This document shows, piece by piece, positions 6,847 to 15,453 of a stretch of DNA of 16,611 bases (its first letter is position 1; each line of letters starts with the position of its first letter). The notes beneath the pieces were generated by a model. The model was given only the letters and a program-made list of their open reading frames with translations, was not told the origin of the DNA and searched no databases. Source of the DNA: CAZBWP01 sp964630265 (lineage in GTDB: Bacteria > Pseudomonadota > Alphaproteobacteria > Rhodospirillales > Defluviicoccaceae); the NCBI GenBank assembly GCA_964630265.1, contig CAZVRW010000071.1, positions 1 through 16,611 of the forward strand, read 5' to 3'. A program made the translations under genes and the position numbers.

Positions 6847-6894
6847 AGCACCATCGCCAGCACCACCGCAAGCACCACCGCCAGCACTACTGCC
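6847..6894. repeat. 12-bp tandem repeat, four imperfect copies
   Basis: Four units with consensus AGCACCACCGCC lie at 6847-6858, 6859-6870, 6871-6882 and 6883-6894, with one to three changes each. They sit in the 153-bp gap between xrtA and the amidotransferase gene. Otherwise I see no gene or terminator in that gap. Confidence 0.85.
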
Positions 6895-6961
6895 ACCGGG
6901 CCGACCGGCCGGTGGCCGAGGGGTGGGTGGGCGCCCCTCCCACAGCCACGGACAATCCTGC

Positions 6962-8935
6962 ATGTGTGGTATCGTCGGCATTCTCGACACCGTAGGCGCC
7001 CGGCCGATTGATCGCGGCCTGCTCGCCGCGATGAACGATACGCAGGCCCATCGCGGGCCCGATGCCGCAGGCCTGTACACCGGGGACGGCATCGGCCTCG
7101 GCCATCGGCGCCTGTCGATCATCGATCTCGCCGGCGGCCAGCAGCCGCTGTTCAACGAAGACGGCAGCGTCGTCGTCATCTTCAATGGCGAGATCTACAA
7201 CTTCCAGGCGCTGACGCGGGAGTTGCAGGCGGCGGGCCACCGCTTCGCGACGCACTCCGATACCGAGGCGATCGTCCACGCCTGGGAAGAATGGGGCGAG
7301 GCGTGCGTCGACCGGTTTCGCGGTATGTTCGCCTTCGCCATCTGGGACTCCCGGACACGAACCCTGTTCCTCGCCCGGGACCGGCTCGGCATCAAGCCGC
7401 TGTACTACGCGTGTCTCGACGACGGCACCTTCCTGTTCGCTTCGGAACTGAAAGGGGTGTTGCGTCATCCCGGCCTGCCGCGGACCCTCGACGTGTGCGC
7501 GATCGAGGACTACTTCGCCTACGGCTACGTTCCGGACCCGCGCACGATCTATTCCGGCGTGGCGAAGCTGCCGCCGGGCCACACGCTGACGGTCCGGCCC
7601 GGTGCGTCCCGGCCGGCGCCGCGACAGTTCTGGAACCTTGCCTTCGCCCCGCGCGACGATCGCAGCGAGCGGCAACTGTGTGACGAATTCCACGCGCAGT
7701 TGCGGGAGGCCGTGCGGCTCCGGCTGATCGCCGAGGTCCCGCTCGGCGCGTTTTTGTCGGGCGGCGTCGATTCGAGCGCCGTCGTGGCGACGATGGCGGG
7801 GTTGTCCGCATCGCCCGTGGTCACGTGTTCGATCGCGTTCGGGGAGGAAGCCTACGACGAGGCCCGTTACGCGCGGATGGTCGCCGACCGCTACCAGACG
7901 GACCACAAGGTGCGCGCCGTCGACCCGACGTCGTTCGACCTGATCGACCGGCTGGTGACGGTCTATGACGAGCCGTTCGCCGACAGTTCGGCCATCCCCA
8001 CCTACCGGGTCTGCGAACTCGGCCGCGAGCACGTCACCGTGGCCCTGTCCGGCGATGGCGGCGACGAAGCGTTCGCCGGCTACACCCGGTATCGTTGGCT
8101 CGATCAGGACGAGCGTGTCCGCCGGCGGGTGCCGCGGTCGCTGCGGCGGCCGCTCTTCGGCCTGCTTGGCGATGTGTTGCCGGGCCGCGCGGCCTGGGGC
8201 TCGACGCTGACCAATGCGAAGGCCACCCTGCAGTCGCTGGCGCGCGACTTGGTGGACGGCTATTTCCATGAAATCTCGGTGATCAAGGACGCCGATCGGA
8301 ACCGCCTCTATGCCCCGGCGCTGCGGCGCGCGCTGCAGGGGTACCGGGCGATCGACGTGCTGCGCGGCCATATGGACGCGGCACCGGCCGACGACCCGGT
8401 GGCGCGCGTCCAGTATGCCGACTTCAAGACCTACCTGCCCGGCGACATCCTGACCAAGGTGGACCGCGCCAGTATGGCGCACGCACTGGAGGTGCGGGTG
8501 CCGATCCTCGACCATGTGCTGCTGGAATGGGCGGCGACCGTGCCGACCCGCATGAAGCTGCGCGGCCAAGAGGGCAAGTACCTGATGAAGAAGGCTCTGG
8601 AGCCGCTGTTGCCGCACGAGGTTATGTATCGCCGGAAGATGGGGTTCGCCGTGCCGATCGCCGAATGGTTCCGCGGACCGTTGCAGGAGCGGGTGCGCGC
8701 GGCGCTCACCGGCCCGCGGCTGCTCGACACCGGCCTGTTCGACCGGACGGCGATCGCCGGCCTGATCGACGACCACGTCGCCGGCACGCGCGACCACAGC
8801 AACAGCCTCTGGGCGCTGTTGATGTTCGAGTCCTTCCTGCGGCAGGTGCACGATGTGGCCGCCGCCCCGGCAGGCGGTGGGCCGCCCGCGCCGGCAGGCG
8901 ATGCGCCCCCTGCGCCGGCGGCCCTCGAGGCCTGA
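6962..8935 (+). CDS. XrtA/PEP-CTERM system amidotransferase (asparagine synthase-like)
   Basis: A 657-aa protein with two domains. The N-terminal class II glutamine amidotransferase domain begins MCGIVGILDT, with catalytic Cys2 exposed after Met removal, and carries RGPD (31-34), HRRLSIIDL (48-56) and FNGEIYN (74-80). The AsnB-like synthase domain carries the PP-loop SGGVDSS (266-272) and SGDGGDE (363-369). Glutamine-derived ammonia is transferred to an acyl-adenylate; here the target is probably a sugar acid or protein of the exopolysaccharide/exosortase pathway rather than free aspartate, inferred from context. The start is fixed by the need for Cys2; a GTG 39 bases upstream would bury it. 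The C-terminal ~25 residues are a Pro/Ala/Gly tail of low complexity. It ends the four-gene cluster. Confidence 0.93.
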   Translation: MCGIVGILDTVGARPIDRGLLAAMNDTQAHRGPDAAGLYTGDGIGLGHRRLSIIDLAGGQQPLFNEDGSVVVIFNGEIYNFQALTRELQAAGHRFATHSDTEAIVHAWEEWGEACVDRFRGMFAFAIWDSRTRTLFLARDRLGIKPLYYACLDDGTFLFASELKGVLRHPGLPRTLDVCAIEDYFAYGYVPDPRTIYSGVAKLPPGHTLTVRPGASRPAPRQFWNLAFAPRDDRSERQLCDEFHAQLREAVRLRLIAEVPLGAFLSGGVDSSAVVATMAGLSASPVVTCSIAFGEEAYDEARYARMVADRYQTDHKVRAVDPTSFDLIDRLVTVYDEPFADSSAIPTYRVCELGREHVTVALSGDGGDEAFAGYTRYRWLDQDERVRRRVPRSLRRPLFGLLGDVLPGRAAWGSTLTNAKATLQSLARDLVDGYFHEISVIKDADRNRLYAPALRRALQGYRAIDVLRGHMDAAPADDPVARVQYADFKTYLPGDILTKVDRASMAHALEVRVPILDHVLLEWAATVPTRMKLRGQEGKYLMKKALEPLLPHEVMYRRKMGFAVPIAEWFRGPLQERVRAALTGPRLLDTGLFDRTAIAGLIDDHVAGTRDHSNSLWALLMFESFLRQVHDVAAAPAGGGPPAPAGDAPPAPAALEA

Positions 8936-9007
8936 GCCCGCGCCGCCGCGGCTGCGGCCGTGCGTCGTCGTGCGGACCGCGCGTTGAGATCAAGTCGCGT
9001 TTCCGGG

Positions 9008-9038
9008 TTGACTTGGCGCGGCCACATGACGATACACT
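9008..9038 (+). promoter_or_regulatory. Candidate promoter for the leuA leader
   Basis: TTGACT matches five of six bases of the sigma-70 -35 consensus. The -10 is weaker: TACACT (four of six) at a 19-bp spacing or GATACA (three of six) at 17 bp. It lies just upstream of the strong Shine-Dalgarno sequence at 9040-9047, so any leader RNA would begin very near that site. Confidence 0.4.
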
Positions 9039-9068
9039 TTAAGGAGGGTTGATCTCAGTGACAGGTCA

Positions 9069-9197
9069 ATGAGCGCATCGAATTGCATGCAGAACGGGGG
9101 GGACGTCGGTCCCGCCGGGGCCGATCGGGTCCGGGCTACCCCGCGTGCGACTTGCGCCGCCCTGCCGCGTACGGGCCTTCGACTTATCGGCCCCTGA
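9069..9197 (+). CDS. Possible leader peptide upstream of leuA, 42 aa
   Basis: The frame starts MSASNCMQNGG and ends RTGLRLIGP, with the stop inside the left arm of a large hairpin. The ATG overlaps the TGA of a four-codon frame starting at GTG 9058, which lies ten bases after TAAGGAGG (9040-9047), so the two could be translationally coupled. The end of the peptide has leucine, isoleucine and proline codons but no run of leucine codons of the classical attenuator kind. No known family is recognised. It may be a regulatory leader or not translated at all. Confidence 0.3.
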   Translation: MSASNCMQNGGDVGPAGADRVRATPRATCAALPRTGLRLIGP

Positions 9198-9237
9198 ACG
9201 CGCGACCACCCGCGCTCGGGTAGGCTGCGTTCAGGGG
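9173..9237 (+). promoter_or_regulatory. Attenuator-like hairpin set before leuA
   Basis: CCCCTGAACGC (9191-9201) pairs perfectly with GCGTTCAGGGG (9227-9237), an 11-bp stem. A nested hairpin ACCCG (9208-9212) / CGGGT (9217-9221) has the loop CGCT. A competing stem GGGCC (9173-9177) / GGCCC (9189-9193) shares bases 9191-9193 with the large stem, so the two exclude each other. The leader frame's TGA (9195-9197) is inside the large stem. No T-run follows, so it is not a plain intrinsic terminator. Confidence 0.5.
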
Positions 9238-9293
9238 GAAAGTGGCACCGTTCCGACCGCTTCCTTAAGTTGCGACACGAAGGACCCGAGACC

Positions 9294-10844
9294 ATGAGCA
9301 CCAGCAGCGATCCCGATCGCGTCATCATCTTCGACACGACCATGCGCGACGGCGAGCAATCGCCGGGCGCCTCCATGAACCTGGACGAAAAGCTGAAGAT
9401 CGCCGCCGTCCTCGAGGAACTGGGCGTCGACGTCATCGAGGCCGGTTTCCCGGCGGCCTCGCCCGGCGATTTCGAGGCGGTGCAGGCGATCGCCCGGACG
9501 GTGACGCAGTCGACCGTCTGCGGCCTCAGCCGCGCCGGACGTGGCGACATCGAGCGCACCGCCGAGGCGATCAAGCCGGCGGCCCGCGGCCGCATCCACA
9601 CGTTCATCGCCACCAGCCCGCTGCATATGCAGTACAAGCTGAAACTGACGCCCGAGGCGGTGTTGGAGCGCATCGCCGACAGCGTCAACTTCGCCCGGCG
9701 CTTCACCGACGACGTCGAATGGTCGTGTGAGGACGGCTCGCGCAGCGAACACGACTTCCTCTGCCGCTGTGTGGAGACGGCGATCACCTGCGGCGCCCGC
9801 ACCATCAACGTCCCCGACACGGTGGGCTACGCGGTGCCGGAGGAGTTCGGGGCGTTGATCGCAATGCTGCGCGACCGCGTGCCGAACATCGATCAGGCGG
9901 TTCTGTCGGTGCACTGCCACAATGATCTGGGGCTGGCCGTCGCCAATTCCCTGGCCGCGGTGCGCGCCGGCGCCCGGCAGGTGGAATGCACGATCAACGG
10001 CTTGGGCGAGCGCGCCGGCAACGCGGCGATGGAAGAGATCGTCATGGCGCTGCGCACCCGCCGTGACCGCATGCCGTACACGACCGGAATCCAGACCGAG
10101 CACTTCATCCGCGCGTCGCGCCTGGTCTCCGCCGTCACCGGCTTCGTCGTGCAGCCCAACAAGGCGATCGTCGGCGAGAACGCGTTCCGGCACGAGTCCG
10201 GCATCCACCAGGACGGCATGCTGAAGCACGCCGGAACCTACGAGATCATGACGCCGGAATCGGTCGGCCTGCAGAAATCGACACTGGTCCTGGGCAAACT
10301 GTCGGGTCGCAACGCCTTCCGCGAGAAGTTGAACGAGTTGGGCTACGAACTCGGCGACAACGCCATGGCCGATGCCTTCGACCGATTCAAGCGCCTGGCC
10401 GACCGCAAGCGAGAGATCTTCGACGAGGACATCATCGCGCTGGTGGACGACGCGGTGCTGCGCGTCAACGACCGCATCAACCTGGTCTCCATGGACCTGA
10501 CGTGCGGCACGCACGAGCCGCGGGCGCGAATCGAACTCTCGATCGACGGCGCGGTCGAGAGCTGCGAGGCGACGGGTGACGGCCCGGTGGATGCGGCGTT
10601 CCGTTGCATCCGGCAACTGGTGCCGACGGAAGCGCGCCTGCAGCTCTACCAGGTGCACGCCGTCACCGGCGGAACCGATGCCCAGGCCGAGGTCACGGTG
10701 CGACTCGACGAGCACGGACGGACGGTCAACGGGCGCGGCGCCGACACCGACACCATGGTCGCGTCGGCGAAAGCCTACGTCAACGCGCTGAACAAGCTGT
10801 TGGTCAAACGGGAAAAAACCGCGCCGTCGGCGCGGAGTGCCTGA
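9294..10844 (+). CDS. leuA: 2-isopropylmalate synthase
   Basis: A 516-aa cytoplasmic enzyme for the first committed step of leucine synthesis: acetyl-CoA plus 2-oxoisovalerate gives 2-isopropylmalate. The TIM-barrel catalytic domain carries DTTMRDGEQSPG (14-25) and SVHCHND (205-211), whose histidines bind the divalent metal; GLGERAGN (236-243) and NAFRHESGIHQDG (296-308) follow. The C-terminal ~130 residues form the LeuA regulatory (leucine-feedback) domain. The length fits the E. coli-type enzyme. ATG 9294 has GAAGGA nine bases upstream; a TTG 24 bases further out is less likely. It stands alone, preceded by the unusual leader and followed by the mre cluster, with 138 bp between leuA and mreB. 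Confidence 0.97.
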   Translation: MSTSSDPDRVIIFDTTMRDGEQSPGASMNLDEKLKIAAVLEELGVDVIEAGFPAASPGDFEAVQAIARTVTQSTVCGLSRAGRGDIERTAEAIKPAARGRIHTFIATSPLHMQYKLKLTPEAVLERIADSVNFARRFTDDVEWSCEDGSRSEHDFLCRCVETAITCGARTINVPDTVGYAVPEEFGALIAMLRDRVPNIDQAVLSVHCHNDLGLAVANSLAAVRAGARQVECTINGLGERAGNAAMEEIVMALRTRRDRMPYTTGIQTEHFIRASRLVSAVTGFVVQPNKAIVGENAFRHESGIHQDGMLKHAGTYEIMTPESVGLQKSTLVLGKLSGRNAFREKLNELGYELGDNAMADAFDRFKRLADRKREIFDEDIIALVDDAVLRVNDRINLVSMDLTCGTHEPRARIELSIDGAVESCEATGDGPVDAAFRCIRQLVPTEARLQLYQVHAVTGGTDAQAEVTVRLDEHGRTVNGRGADTDTMVASAKAYVNALNKLLVKREKTAPSARSA

Positions 10845-10852
10845 GCGAGCGG

Positions 10853-10890
10853 CGCGACGGCCTTGTCAACCGCCGGCCGTCGTGTACAAA
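10853..10890 (+). promoter_or_regulatory. Candidate mreB promoter with inverted repeat around the -35
   Basis: TTGTCA (10863-10868, five of six) and TACAAA (10885-10890, four of six) are spaced 16 bp, 92 bp before the mreB start. The -35 lies in the 12-bp centre of the inverted repeat CGACGGCC (10855-10862) / GGCCGTCG (10875-10882), extendable by a G-T wobble and a C-G pair. The repeat could be an operator. It could also be a weak leuA terminator stem, but no T-run follows it. Confidence 0.4.
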
Positions 10891-10982
10891 CCCGCTAGGG
10901 TCATGCGCCGGGGCCTCGCCGCCCCGGCGCTCCCCGATCCCAGCTTTCCATCCCCGATCGGGGCGAGGTCGAACCGACAATC

Positions 10983-12023
<1,041 letters not shown>

Positions 12024-12132
12024 TTGTTTTCAGCGAGATGTTGTGAAACGCTGGCTGGCAATCGAGAACGATTTTGGGGAGTGACGCGCGGACGAGGACC
12101 CGTGTGATCCCTCCTAGGACGGTTGAGGCTCC

Positions 12133-13056
12133 GTGAACGACAGACCGAGATCCGATCCCCGTCCCGCCCTCGCCGTTCGCGGCGTCCTGCAACGTTTCGC
12201 CTCCGCCGGCCTGATCATGACCGCTGTCAGCCTGTTGCTGCTCGGCAAGATCGACGCGGTCCTGATGGAGCGGTTCCGCAGCGCGGTCAGCGATTCGGTG
12301 GCGCCACTGCTCGACGTCCTCGCCACGCCGACGGAAGCGGTCGGCGGCACCATCGCCGGCGTCTACGACCTCGTCACCCTGCGCGAGGAAAACGCCCGGC
12401 TCCGCGAAGACCGTGAGCGCATGCTGCGCTGGCAGGCGATGGCCATGCGCCTGGAAGCGGAGAACGTGGCGCTCCGCAAGCTCCTCAATCTGGTTCCCGA
12501 ACCCGGCGCCCGCTTCGTCACCGCCCGCGTCATCGCCGATCCGGGGGGAACCTTCGCCCAGAGTCTGCTCGTCAACGGCGGCCGCGCCGACGGGATCGGC
12601 ATCGGCCACGCGGTCCTGTCCAGCGTCGGCGTGGTTGGCCGAATCGTCGGCGTCGCGGAGCACTCGGCGCGGGTGCTGATGATCACCGATCTGAACTCCC
12701 GCATCCCCGTGGTGGTCATGCCGTCCGGCGCCCGTGGCGTTCTCGCCGGCGACAATTCCGACCGGCCGCGCCTGCTGCACACCGGCGCGGATGTGCAGGT
12801 CGAACCCGGCGACCAGGTGCTGACGTCCGGCGACGGCGGCGCCTTTCCACCGGGCCTGCGGCTCGGCGTCGTCGCTAGGGTGGAGGAGGGCGGTATCTCG
12901 GTGGTGCCGCACGTCAACCGCGATCGGATCAGCTACGTCGAGGTCGTCGATTTCGGGCTTGCCGGCATTCTCGGCAGTCGCATCGAAGGCGGCGGCGCCT
13001 CCGAGCCGGACACCACGACCGGAAACGGACGACGGAGGATGGCGTCGATTCGGTGA
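12133..13056 (+). CDS. mreC: Rod shape-determining protein MreC
   Basis: A 307-aa bitopic inner-membrane protein. It has a short cytoplasmic N-terminus, one membrane helix (about 22-40), a coiled coil (about 82-118, with LREENARLRED and RLEAENVALRKLL) and a periplasmic beta domain (about 127-275) containing VVGRIVGV (167-174) and TDLNSRIPVV (185-194). MreC links MreB to PBP2 and is thought to activate PBP2. The start is GTG with GAGG four bases before it; no ATG precedes the helix. It lies 109 bp after mreB, the longest gap inside the cluster. The C-terminal tail is polar, and its stop overlaps the mreD start. Confidence 0.95.
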   Translation: MNDRPRSDPRPALAVRGVLQRFASAGLIMTAVSLLLLGKIDAVLMERFRSAVSDSVAPLLDVLATPTEAVGGTIAGVYDLVTLREENARLREDRERMLRWQAMAMRLEAENVALRKLLNLVPEPGARFVTARVIADPGGTFAQSLLVNGGRADGIGIGHAVLSSVGVVGRIVGVAEHSARVLMITDLNSRIPVVVMPSGARGVLAGDNSDRPRLLHTGADVQVEPGDQVLTSGDGGAFPPGLRLGVVARVEEGGISVVPHVNRDRISYVEVVDFGLAGILGSRIEGGGASEPDTTTGNGRRRMASIR

Positions 13057-13574
13057 AGCGATCGCTGTGGATGAAGCTGGACGCCACGGCACGCCAGCTG
13101 ACGCCCTTTGCCTCCGCGATCCTGTTCACGGTTCTGGCCGTCTTGCCTCTCGACCTGCCGCTGATCGGCAGCGTCAGTCCGGTGTGGCCCTTGATCCCGG
13201 TCTATGTCTGGTCGCTGTTGCGCCCCGACCTGTTTCCGGCGATCGCCGCGTTTGCCACCGGCGTGTTGTATGATGCGCTGAGCGGCGCCCCGATCGGCGT
13301 CAATGCCGCGGTGTTCGTCGGCGTCCAGGTCGTCGTCTCCGGGGAGCGACAGCGGCTGTTCTTTCATGGCAAGCCGTTCCCGCTCGTCTGGTTCGGCTTC
13401 TCGCTCATTCTGGTCGGCGCGCTGACGGTCGCGTGGTTGCTGTCCAGCGCCTGGAACGGCATGCTGTTGCCGGCCCGGGTGCTGGCGCTGCAATTCCTGG
13501 TGACGCTCGGACTGTTTCCACTGGCGGCGTGGGCGCTGTACGGTTGGTGGCGGTTGATCCTGAGGCAGTTGTGA
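13053..13574 (+). CDS. mreD: Rod shape-determining protein MreD
   Basis: A 173-aa integral membrane protein with about five hydrophobic segments, for example 19-40, 44-55, 62-74, 107-128 and 143-166. MreD is needed with MreC for elongasome function. The motif LPLDLPLIGSVSP (31-43) and GVLYDALSGAPIGVNA (70-85) fit the family. GTG 13053 overlaps the mreC stop as GTGA, which suggests coupled translation; the ATG at 13071 is the alternative and would remove six residues. The mrdA start follows one base after the stop. Confidence 0.93.
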   Translation: MKRSLWMKLDATARQLTPFASAILFTVLAVLPLDLPLIGSVSPVWPLIPVYVWSLLRPDLFPAIAAFATGVLYDALSGAPIGVNAAVFVGVQVVVSGERQRLFFHGKPFPLVWFGFSLILVGALTVAWLLSSAWNGMLLPARVLALQFLVTLGLFPLAAWALYGWWRLILRQL

Positions 13575-13575
13575 G

Positions 13576-15438
13576 ATGTATCGGGACGGCGATCGGCAGA
13601 AGGTCTTCACCCGTCGGGCGCTGATGCTGGCCGGCGGCAAGCTGCTGCTGCTCAGTGGTCTCGCCGGCCGCATGTACGAATTGCAGGTGGTCGATTCGAG
13701 CCGGTACGCGACGCTGGCGGAGGAGAACCGCATCAACTTGCGATTGCTCGCGCCGAGCCGCGGGCGAATCTTCGACCGTTTCGGCCGGCCGCTGGCCGTC
13801 AACCGGCGAACCTATCGCATCCTCCTGGTCGCCGAAGATGCCCCGGACGTGCACGCCACGCTGACGGCGCTGCGCACCATCGTTGCCATCGATGCCGAGA
13901 CGGAAGCGCGCATCCTGCGCGACATGCAACGGCGTCGGAAATTCGTCCCGGTGACCGTGCACGACGACCTGCAGTGGGACCAGGTCGCCCGCGTCGAGGT
14001 GAACACGCCGGAACTGCCCGGCATCTCCATCGACGAGGGCCAGCGGCGGACCTATCCGCACGGAGCCGAGTTGGCGCACGTGATCGGCTACGTGGCCGCC
14101 GTCGCGGAGAACGAACTGACCGGCGATCCGTTGCTGGAGTTGCCCGGCTTTCGCATCGGCAAATCGGGGATCGAGAAGGTCCACGACCTGACCCTGCGCG
14201 GCAGCGGCGGCCGTTCGGCGGTGGAGGTGAACGCCTACGGCCGTGTCATCCGCGAGCTGTCCCGTCGGGAGGGCGTCGACGGCGGCGACCTGCGCACCAC
14301 CATCGACCTCGATCTGCAGTTGGCGGCCAGCCGGCGGCTCGGCTCGGAAAGCGCCGCGCTCGTCGTCATCGACGTGCATTCGGGCGAGATTCGCGCGCTC
14401 GTCTCGAATCCGGGCTTCGATCCCAATGCCTTCTCGCGCGGCCTCTCCCAAAAGGAATGGCAGGAACTGATCGAAGATCCGCGCGCGCCACTGACCAACA
14501 AGGCGATCGCCGGCCAGTATCCGCCAGGCTCGACCTTCAAGATGGCGGTGGCGATGGCCGCGCTCGACCGTGGCATCATCGCCCCGGCGTCGACGGAGTA
14601 TTGTCCGGGCCATCTCAAGATCGGCAGCCACACCTTCCATTGCTGGAAGCGGGGCGGGCATGGCCACATGAACCTGCGGAGCGCATTGGTCCAGTCGTGT
14701 GACGTCTATTTCTATGAGGTGGCACGGAAGCTGGGCATCGACCGCCTCGCCGCGGGCGCCGGACGGCTCGGCCTCGGGCAAGCGCTCGGCATCGACCTGC
14801 CGGGGGAGCGGAGCGGGCTGCTGCCGACCCGCGCGTGGAAGCAGGAAGCACTCGGCAAGCCCTGGCTCGTCGGCGAAACGGTGATCGCCGGCATCGGTCA
14901 GGGCTATGTCCTCTCGACACCGCTGCAACTCGCGGTGATGACCGCCCGCCTGGTCAACGGCGGCCACGCGGTGACACCGCGGCTGACCTCGGCGGCGGCC
15001 GGTCGTGGTGCGCCGCCGCTCGGCTTCGCGCCGCAGCATCTGAATGCGGTGCGCGAGGCCATGGTCGGCGTCGTCGCCGACCGTCGCGGCACCGCCCGCG
15101 GCGCCGCCATCGGCGATCCGGCCCTGGAGATGGGCGGCAAGACCGGGACCTCGCAGGTGCGCCGCATCACCGCCGCCGAGCGCGCCGCCGGCGTCTTCAA
15201 GAACGAGGATCTGCCCTGGGAACGCCGCGATCACGCGCTGTTCGTCGGCTTCGCCCCGGCGCACGCACCGCGCTACGCCGTTGCGGTCGTCATCGAACAC
15301 GGCGGCGGCGGCGCCAAGGCCGCCGCGCCGGTGGCGCGGGACATCCTGCGCGAGGCGCAGCGGCTCGACGCGGAGCGTGCCGGCGGACGGCCCGCCGCCG
15401 ATGCGTCGCCGCCGCCCGCCGACGGCGCGCAGACATGA
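13576..15438 (+). CDS. mrdA: Penicillin-binding protein 2 (elongasome transpeptidase)
   Basis: A 620-aa class B penicillin-binding protein that cross-links peptidoglycan during elongation and works with RodA. A short cytoplasmic N-terminus is followed by a membrane anchor (about 16-33). The pedestal domain contains LAPSRGRIFDRFGRPLA (58-74). The transpeptidase domain has the catalytic Ser319 in STFK (319-322), SCD (374-376) and KTGTS (522-526). The PBP2-type cysteine/histidine segment with GSHTFHCWKRGGHGH (350-364) is present. The last ~25 residues are Ala/Pro-rich. The start lies one base after the mreD stop, with GAGG inside the end of mreD as ribosome binding site. The length is within the family range. 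Confidence 0.97.
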   Translation: MYRDGDRQKVFTRRALMLAGGKLLLLSGLAGRMYELQVVDSSRYATLAEENRINLRLLAPSRGRIFDRFGRPLAVNRRTYRILLVAEDAPDVHATLTALRTIVAIDAETEARILRDMQRRRKFVPVTVHDDLQWDQVARVEVNTPELPGISIDEGQRRTYPHGAELAHVIGYVAAVAENELTGDPLLELPGFRIGKSGIEKVHDLTLRGSGGRSAVEVNAYGRVIRELSRREGVDGGDLRTTIDLDLQLAASRRLGSESAALVVIDVHSGEIRALVSNPGFDPNAFSRGLSQKEWQELIEDPRAPLTNKAIAGQYPPGSTFKMAVAMAALDRGIIAPASTEYCPGHLKIGSHTFHCWKRGGHGHMNLRSALVQSCDVYFYEVARKLGIDRLAAGAGRLGLGQALGIDLPGERSGLLPTRAWKQEALGKPWLVGETVIAGIGQGYVLSTPLQLAVMTARLVNGGHAVTPRLTSAAAGRGAPPLGFAPQHLNAVREAMVGVVADRRGTARGAAIGDPALEMGGKTGTSQVRRITAAERAAGVFKNEDLPWERRDHALFVGFAPAHAPRYAVAVVIEHGGGGAKAAAPVARDILREAQRLDAERAGGRPAADASPPPADGAQT

Positions 15439-15453
15439 GGCAGGAGCCGTAGC

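Larger units (their letters stand above)
8936..9293. other. Intergenic region before leuA with a candidate promoter and leader
   Basis: This 358-bp stretch holds no conserved gene. TTGACT (9008-9013) with TACACT (9033-9038, 19-bp spacing) or GATACA (9031-9036, 17-bp spacing) is a candidate promoter. TAAGGAGG (9040-9047) is a near-perfect Shine-Dalgarno sequence about 250 bp before leuA. A 42-codon frame (9069-9197) and a long hairpin (9191-9237) follow. GAGATCAA (8986-8993) and TTGATCTC (9049-9056) form an inverted repeat enclosing the candidate promoter. A weak GC hairpin (8945-8958) follows the amidotransferase gene, without a T-run. Confidence 0.6.

Noticed and set aside
6923..6961. Upstream GTG start for the amidotransferase
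   Set aside because: It would add 13 residues before MCGIVG and bury Cys2, which must be N-terminal after processing.
6887..8851. 654-codon minus-strand frame opposite the amidotransferase gene
   Set aside because: Low-complexity Arg/Gln/His-rich translation without motifs. The plus strand carries the complete amidotransferase and PP-loop signatures.
9191..9237. Intrinsic terminator ending the amidotransferase transcript
   Set aside because: The stem is strong but is followed by GGAAAGTGG rather than a T-run, and it lies about 255 bp after the gene.
9231..10715. 494-codon minus-strand frame opposite leuA
   Set aside because: Shadow of leuA; no motif and no ribosome binding site seen.
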